Shown: positions 57,853 to 64,000 of the stretch, in pieces
How positions within the stretch are numbered: position 1 is the first letter of the stretch
How the letters are laid out: each line of letters begins with the position of its first letter
DNA from: Coriaria nepalensis
Taxonomy: Eukaryota > Streptophyta > Magnoliopsida > Cucurbitales > Coriariaceae
Assembly (NCBI GenBank): GCA_027186245.1
Contig: CP114483.1
Span: forward strand, 32,459,642 to 32,523,641
DNA length: 64,000 nucleotides
Direction: 5' to 3'
Program-made: the position numbers and the translations under genes
The notes under the pieces: generated by a model
Database searches by the model: none
What the model was told of the DNA's origin: nothing
Seen by the model: the letters and a program-made list of their open reading frames with translations, nothing else

Positions 57853-60800
57853 CAAATTCTTCACTTTTAGAATAGTAGATCTAATGCTCTAGATTAAATT
57901 GCTAAAGGTGCAATTGAAAAGTAGTAACTCTCTAAACAAATGTAACTCTTTAGAAATAATTTTTGGGGTTTATAAATACTCATGTACTTTAGACTTTCTC
58001 TACAAACAATATAACAAGGTTTTCAGAATACAATCTCTTATTTTCATTTTTTCTCTACAATACTTTTCCACAAATCCTCTTTGATATTGTAGCCTTGCAA
58101 ACTACAATTTTAAAAGTCATAGACAATCTAGAAAAACTTATCAAAGTCTCGGGTTGTTCTTCAATTAGGAAAATTGTCGAACAACAAGCATTTCATTGTA
58201 TCATGGAGGAAATTTGTCGAAACTATTTTGCATTGTTGTGGGGTGAATTAAGCCTTAAAGAAAACGAGTTGGTCAAAGCCATCTTTCTTAAAGTTCCTGC
58301 TACCCACAAATTCCCACCAACGATCTTAAGGTTTAATTTTATGTTATGCAAGATATATTATACATTTGCATCTTTGAGGGGTATAGATTTAGACTTCAAC
58401 ATATCGTGCTTTGATTGTGATGATCTTACATTGGGAAAAAGGATGTTGAGCAATCTGAAAAAAATGGTACCAAATTACCACTTATATATAGTCAGATGGG
58501 CGAGTTCTCCTCATCTTTATATTACCACTCACCTGTCTCTTTCCTATCACTTTGTTTCTCTTTCTCTCTTCCACTATGTCCTTCACCTTCTGCGATTTCT
58601 AGATTTACCCTAGTCCATATATCATTTTCCATCTGCCATGACGGGCAAAGAAATCCTCCTCAAAGTAATGCTTACAAGAAAAGAGGAACCAGTTTTGATA
58701 TTGATGGGAGAAATGCTTACTATATCTACTGAGGTTGGAGAAACGATATGTGAGTAAAGATGCAACAAGTAAGAGATTTCTAATTACAAAATATAAAAAT
58801 TTTAAAATGGTTGATTTATAGGTCACTTATTGATCTATTTAATGAGATTAAAATAATACTTGATGAATTTGGACAAAGTAATTTCTCTATAGAATCATTT
58901 GTTGTAACAATTGTTATAGACAAATTGCCTTCTTATTGGAAGAATTTCAAGAATGGTCTTAAGAACCAAAATGAAGATTTAAATCTTGAACAATTAAATG
59001 ATCACCTACACATTGAGAAAGCCTTAAGGAGGCAAGGATGAAGGTGAACATATTGACAAAATTTATATTGTAGAAGATGAGGGAAGTTAAAATATGAAGT
59101 CTTGAAAATCGAAAAAGAGAAAGAAATCTTCTATCAAGTCCACCAAAGATATGAAAAGACCAAAAAAAAAAAAAAAAAACTTATTTCCATTTTGGAAAGT
59201 TCGGACATTTTAAGAAAAAAAAAATGTCGTACCTTAAAGAATAAGCAGAAAACACCGAAAACTTCTAAGGCCAATGCCACTAAAAAGAATGGTGGGTCTT
59301 GGTTGGAAAATAAGACATATATGGAGGATATTTAAATTAATAAATAATAAGAAGTAACTTATAAGTGCATGTATACATTATTGTCTCATCATGTATATTA
59401 CATAATAATTAATAATTTGGTTATGTTCGAATTTGCTTCTTTAAATTAATATAAGTTCAGAAAATTATAGAACTTGTATATTAACAAAAATGTTGCATGA
59501 AAAATAACTTCTAGATATTCTAGATATACTTGAATTATTACATGGTGATTTGCGTGACAGGTATATTATATCATGTATAGTGAATATGAATGATAGAATT
59601 TTCTATTAATCATAATGAGTATAATTTTAATGTGATTTGAATCATAAATGATCTAAAAAGATATTTTATGCAAGTTTGATGACAAAATAAGTCGCTTTGA
59701 CCTGGTGGTTAAGGCATGGTCAAGAGGAACATTAAAGTTCTGCAATGAGTGGTTGATATCCACATTTGATAAAGTTGTCATAGCTCGATAATTTTGATAA
59801 CCAAATGATTTGCAAGAGAACAAGTGGTCAAGAATTCAAAAGGGATGGTCACAAGCCTATATTTTATCGTCACCATGGAACCTCGACCGAACTCTTACTA
59901 AACCTAAGTCTTGACTTCAATGAGATAAAGTACATAATTTATCATGGCTGCAGCATCAAAGTAAATACTTCATCCTAAGGGAATGATGTTTGGCAATTGT
60001 AATGATAGTATGGAGGATGAGTTTTAAACTCTTAAAAGATTTATCAAAACTTACGTTTTGGTATGTCAAAATTATAAAACATATTTGATAAATCTACCTA
60101 ATGAATGTGAAGCATAGCTGTTTTTGTTGAGTTTAAGGGCTTAGCTCCAGAGGGTTCATGTATTAAGAGATACATATGATCAATAATTGTATTAGGAAAA
60201 CTTTTTGGGCACTTAAATGGGAAGAAGTTTTAAGTGTGAGACAAATCTTATTAATCGTATAAAATTTATGGTTCAAAGTTTGTACTATATATTATAATTA
60301 GCCTTGATATATTATCACTAAGTGAAAGATTCAAATCTAACGGACATCTTTATTTATGCTTGAACTTCATTAGATTGTCAATATTTGAAAAAATTCCGAA
60401 TCAAAATATTTTGAAAATAGAGGGTGTGTAGAGGGATTGTTGGAAATAATTTTTGTTTCCGAAAAGAGCAACGATAAAGTGCATTTGAAGAGTGATGACT
60501 CTTCATAATTTCTTTTAGAATAGTAGATCTAATGACCTAAATTAAATTATTGATAGAGCAATCAAAACGTGTCAATTCTCTAAGCAGATGTAACTCTTTA
60601 GAATGAATTTTAAAGTCGATAAATATATATGTATTTTAGATTTTCTCAACAAATAATAGAAAAAAGTTTTCAAATGCAATCTTCTATTTTATCTTCAATT
60701 GTCCTACAGATCTTCTTTGATATTGTAGCCTTGCGAACTACAATTTTATAAGTCATAGATAATCTAGAAAAAGTTATCAAAGTTTCTGTAGGTAGTTCTT

Positions 60801-60915
60801 CAATTGTGCAAATTACCTAACAACAAGCGCTTCATTTGTACCTTAGAGGAAATTTGTTGGAATCACTTTGCACCATTATCGTGGTGAATTATTCCTTAAA
60901 GAAAGTGACATAGTC
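57853..60915 (+). mobile_element. Short LTR element with gag only
   Basis: Two direct repeats (57853-58285 and 60500-60915) share long blocks: TTTTAGAATAGTAGATCTAA, TGTAACTCTTTAGAA, GATATTGTAGCCTTGC, AACTACAATTTTA and TTTAGA. They flank about 2.2 kb. The right repeat is preceded by a purine-rich GAGGGTGTGTAGAGGGA and a TGTTGGAAAT start at 60438, as in a 3' LTR. Inside, a gag (UBN2-like) frame reads IDKLPSYWKNFKNGLKNQNE and LEQLNDHLHIEKALRRQ (58811-59041), followed by a lysine-rich decayed zinc-knuckle stretch to 59335. No integrase or RT is present, so it looks non-autonomous. Confidence 0.65.
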
Positions 60916-61270
60916 ATGCCCGTAAGTCATCTTAACAATTTTATACTCAAATCAAATGGAGTATTTACCTCATTAATTATTAGATAATTGAATTTATTGA
61001 ATACGTTTTCAATGTAATGAAATTGAATTAATACATAACCCACATTTTTTTTTTCAATTTGATACCTAAAAATTATATCCATTTGTTCAAGTTCTTTCAT
61101 CTTGAATGTGGAGAACATAAACCTTTTTCATTTCTATTACATCTTTCGTATAATTACTCAAGATCATATATCATCGATATAAAAACAAACAATAATAATA
61201 TAATCATCATAAACTTTTAAGTATAAACATTTATCAATATTGTTATGACTAAAATCATTTGAAAGAATAA
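60916..61270 (-). pseudogene. Copia RT fragment
   Basis: Minus-strand text includes YQIEKKNVGYVLIQFHYIEN and FNYLIINEVNTPFDLSIK, the copia RT segment that follows the catalytic YVDD motif, with a decayed YIDDI-like motif upstream near 61190. It is in opposite orientation to, and abuts, the gag-only element. Confidence 0.65.
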
Positions 61271-62800
61271 TAGTGTCAAACTTCTTATATCAATATTTTA
61301 ATAACTGTTTCTATTTATATAATAATTTGACTAGTTTGTACACTTTATATTCATTTTATGATAGAACTAAACTTTCAGATTTCTCATATGGACCTTCATT
61401 AAGTGCCAATCGATCAAAAAATTTAAGTGCCAGAGTGCACTCACACCACCCCACCCGAACTACTATAATTTATTTATTAGTTACTTATATAGTGATGACT
61501 AACTTTTACAATTTCCAATATAGAATACTCTTAAGAACATTTATAAAACTATTTTTAAACTTGAGTCACTTCTTTCATTTACTCTTCAACCACATAAAAG
61601 TCCCAACACTTTCTCTAAAACCTTCATCATGTACATGAACAAAATCTTTTAGATCCCTAGTTTCAAAGTAAACCCAAATGAAATATCGACAGCTGACAAA
61701 CAACTCTTATAATTTGATCCACTCCTTTACAACATGTATAACTTAGTTGAGATGTCAAGTCATATATAGATGACACGTATAATGAAAGCTTGAAGCTTTC
61801 ACGTCTTAACCACACATGTGGAGTATTATATCAACGCTAAAACATTGTGTGGACAACCACTTTTTCCTTCCTTCTATGGACTTCTCAGCCTACTTACCCC
61901 ACCTTCAAAATATTTTGGGGTCATAACAAATGGGCGTTAAAGAGAAAATAAATTAACAAATAAAATAAAAAAACAAGACTTTGTATGCAAAACAAGTAAA
62001 ATCATTTCCAACCTCAACTGCTTTGTCCATTTCTCATTCTTGCAACGGACTAAAAGACTTTAATTCTAGACCATACAACTGTCTTTATTCGATAGTAGCA
62101 ACACATCCTTGACTTGGCAACTCGTCAATAAAAATATTACGGTCCATATTTAAAATTAAAAAAAAAAAAAAAAAAACAACTAAACAAGACAAAATATCAA
62201 AAAGAGACCACACCAAGCATTTTATAGAACTTTATAATCCTTAATCATGCTTTTTGGCTCTCCAAAAACCAAAAAAAAATCACGCCTTTGCCTTTTAAAA
62301 TTCCTTTTTTATAACATTAATGTATGAGTATGGTTTATTATCAAGTAGCAAATTAAATTTTAGTATTACAAATATAAATATTACTATTATATATCACAAT
62401 ATTTATTATATAAAATAATATTTATAATTATAATAATATTTTATTCGCTTGCATCCATGTATAAATTTCTCTAATTTCATAATATATCGATTTACTAAAT
62501 TATTAATATTATTAAATTGTTAATATTATTATCATTTTATTAATTAATATCCTTATTTATATGTAAGGCAATTTAAAAGTAATTCTTCTCGAGAAAAAAA
62601 GTTGAACCAAAAATAAAAACATTAAGGAAAAACAAAAACTTGTCATACACACGTAGATCTATAATCAATAATGTCGAAATGGTGATCACATTCTAGGACA
62701 AAGTAGACAATATGAAAACGCATGGCTAATATTAACTCTTTTTCATCACCTTTCTTTATAAATGTACTGCTACTCTCTTTGAAGGCCAATCATGTAATAA
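61271..62800. other. AT-rich spacer and B-box gene upstream region
   Basis: A 121-codon frame at 61273-61638 shows no domain. Poly-A and (TA)n runs occur. The last few hundred bases are the upstream region of the B-box gene. Confidence 0.4.
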
Positions 62801-62807
62801 AATATAT

Positions 62808-62836
62808 GTGTATATATATATATATATATAGCTAGC
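62808..62836 (+). promoter_or_regulatory. TATA-rich core promoter/microsatellite of B-box gene
   Basis: A (TA)n run of about 24 bases lies 40-65 bp before the ATG, followed by GCTAGC. It can serve as a TATA element, and its length is likely to vary between individuals. Confidence 0.45.
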
Positions 62837-62873
62837 AAGAGCCATGACATATTGAACATCAGGGAATTACAAA

Positions 62874-63317
62874 ATGTGCAAACTATCAGAACAAGCGGCC
62901 GAAAGCCAACAACACGGCCAGTCTCTAACCTCCAAAGAAGGTGGCCGTCTGGCAGGCAGTGCTACCACTGACGGAGAATGGTTGTGCTGTGAGCTGTGCA
63001 GTTCAAGGGCTAGTTTATATTGCCAAGCAGATGATGCATATTTGTGCAGAAAATGTGATGAATGGGTTCACGGTGCTAATTTCTTGGCATTAAGACATAT
63101 CAGGTGCTTGCTTTGCAATAATTGTCAGAATCTTACACAAAGATATCTCATTGGAGCTTCCAAGGAAGTGGTGCTTCCATCCATTGTTATGAAGATCAGT
63201 AGTGATAATTTGACAGAAGGAAATCATGATAATTATTACCAGTTTTGTAATAATACTGATTACGGTGAAGAAGTTAGTTGTTCTAGAGTGATGAAAATGC
63301 CTTTCTTGTTTCTTTAA
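62874..63317 (+). CDS. Single B-box zinc finger microprotein (BBX30/BBX31-like)
   Basis: The single-exon product has 147 residues. The zinc ligands fit the plant B-box: C39, C42, C50, D53, C58, C61, H66 and H75, in the segment WLCCELCSSRASLYCQADDA and YLCRKCDEWVHGANFLALRH. Only one B-box is present and there is no CCT domain, as in Arabidopsis BBX30/BBX31 (miP1b/miP1a). Those proteins pair with CONSTANS and recruit TOPLESS, repressing flowering (family knowledge). The C-terminus MKMPFLFL ends in PFLFL, a variant of the PFVFL TOPLESS-interaction motif. The start ATG lies just downstream of a TATA-rich stretch. The N-terminal 30 residues are variable in the family. Confidence 0.92.
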   Translation: MCKLSEQAAESQQHGQSLTSKEGGRLAGSATTDGEWLCCELCSSRASLYCQADDAYLCRKCDEWVHGANFLALRHIRCLLCNNCQNLTQRYLIGASKEVVLPSIVMKISSDNLTEGNHDNYYQFCNNTDYGEEVSCSRVMKMPFLFL

Positions 63318-63351
63318 TCAGTGCTTTTCTGCTACTTTGTTCACTTAATAA

Positions 63352-63368
63352 CCCCCCCCCCCCCCCCC
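63352..63368 (+). repeat. Poly-C tract downstream of B-box gene
   Basis: Seventeen consecutive C residues lie about 35 bp after the stop codon, in the 3' UTR region. The plus strand would carry poly-C in the mRNA. A poly-T/A-rich run follows. Confidence 0.9.
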
Positions 63369-64000
63369 AATATCTCTCTCTTGCTAGCTATATGATTTTT
63401 TTTTTTTTTTAAATAACGTTTAGGATGTATTTTTCTTAATTAGCTTGTATTTCGAATTTTCGTGGTAAGTTTTTCTTCTGGTAGTGATGATCGTTATGGT
63501 TCCTGAATTTTGAATTTTTGGTTGGTTTTGGGAAATGAAGCATTTTTTGTGTCGGTCGAGAATGAGATTATCAATAAATATATATATATATATAAACTTA
63601 GCCCCAAAAATTTGAATATTATACATACACTTGGTAAATTACTCGTGGATTTCTCGAAATATATTGATATTATAAATAATTTTTTTAAGTTTAAAAATTA
63701 TAAGTGAAATTTTTTAAATTTGTTTAAACTATTAGTGAATCATTGAAAATTTAAAAACATAATTAAAAAATTATAAGTGATTTTTTAAAAAACTTTGTTT
63801 AAATTAGAAATGAATTATTTAAAAATTTAAAATCATAAATAGATTTACTTATATTTATAATGAATCTATTCAAACATCATAAATTACAATTTTAGTTTCT
63901 TTATTAACGGTCAATATTATTCTAACATTTAACCAATTACTACGAGCTAAAAATTATCCTGATAGTTACAAGACATTATAAATGGGTTTAGTCTTTTTTT
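63369..64000. other. AT-rich right edge, no gene seen
   Basis: No coding support. Short repeats of TTTAAAATTTAA... phrases suggest a slightly repetitive AT-rich stretch up to the window end. Confidence 0.35.

Noticed and set aside
58095..58613. Plus-strand ORF of 172 codons
   Set aside because: Its first part is the LTR repeated at 60.5-60.9 kb, so it is not a host gene.
1..64000. CRISPR arrays, riboswitches, prokaryotic operons
   Set aside because: The tandem repeats lack the constant repeat/unique spacer pattern, and introns and plant transposons show this is nuclear plant DNA.

Overview
The window is plant nuclear DNA, most likely from a eudicot. Introns with GT/AG borders, plant-only gene families (an NPF transporter, a B-box microprotein, a DUF604/GT31 glycosyltransferase), very AT-rich spacers and a dense litter of decayed Ty1/copia, CACTA, LINE and hAT-like elements all point there. 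Nothing prokaryotic or viral-like is present apart from these endogenous plant transposons. The species cannot be named from the sequence alone.

Host genes. (1) The 5' end of a TraB-domain protein gene on the minus strand (exons at 672-962, 412-459 and 222-281) runs off the left edge. (2) A minus-strand polycistronic snoRNA gene sits at about 7.7-8.95 kb. It has a TATA box, a telo-box and a site II motif, three box C/D snoRNAs whose guides match 25S or 18S rRNA, and one good and one or two weaker H/ACA candidates. (3) A small ubiquitin-like protein gene is at 17.4-17.7 kb (minus). (4) An apparently intact NRT1/PTR (NPF4-like) transporter gene with five exons is at 42.1-44.4 kb (plus). (5) A three-exon DUF604/GT31 glycosyltransferase gene is at 52.8-55.3 kb (minus). 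(6) A single-exon B-box microprotein ending in PFLFL is at 62.9-63.3 kb (plus). A short plus-strand ORF at 7.1 kb may be the first exon of a seventh gene.

Transposon landscape. A clean 3.18-kb solo LTR with a GGAGA target-site duplication lies at 2.6-5.8 kb. A copia element at 9.7-16.5 kb is split by a minus-strand copia-type insertion at about 11.0-15.7 kb. Other remnants are a minus copia fragment (18.6-19.3 kb), a CACTA transposase relic (20.7-21.9 kb), a plus copia relic (23.1-24.2 kb), a second copia relic with an LTR inserted in it (32.9-37.5 kb), two LINE remnants (38.6-40.2 and 47.9-48.3 kb), hAT-like GC-rich elements (6.5 and 46.9 kb) with a small MITE nested in the second, a long inverted repeat (56.8-57.6 kb) and a short LTR element carrying only gag (57.9-60.9 kb). 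Degenerate tandem repeats fill 26.8-31.4 kb, and an 84-bp tandem repeat lies at 38.1 kb.

The host genes are unrelated single-copy-style genes separated by transposon-rich spacers. There is no operon or biosynthetic cluster. The snoRNA locus is the most informative find because it has no protein-coding signal and was recognised only from boxes, stems and rRNA complementarity. rRNA targets were matched from memory of the plant 18S and 25S sequences and should be confirmed by alignment.
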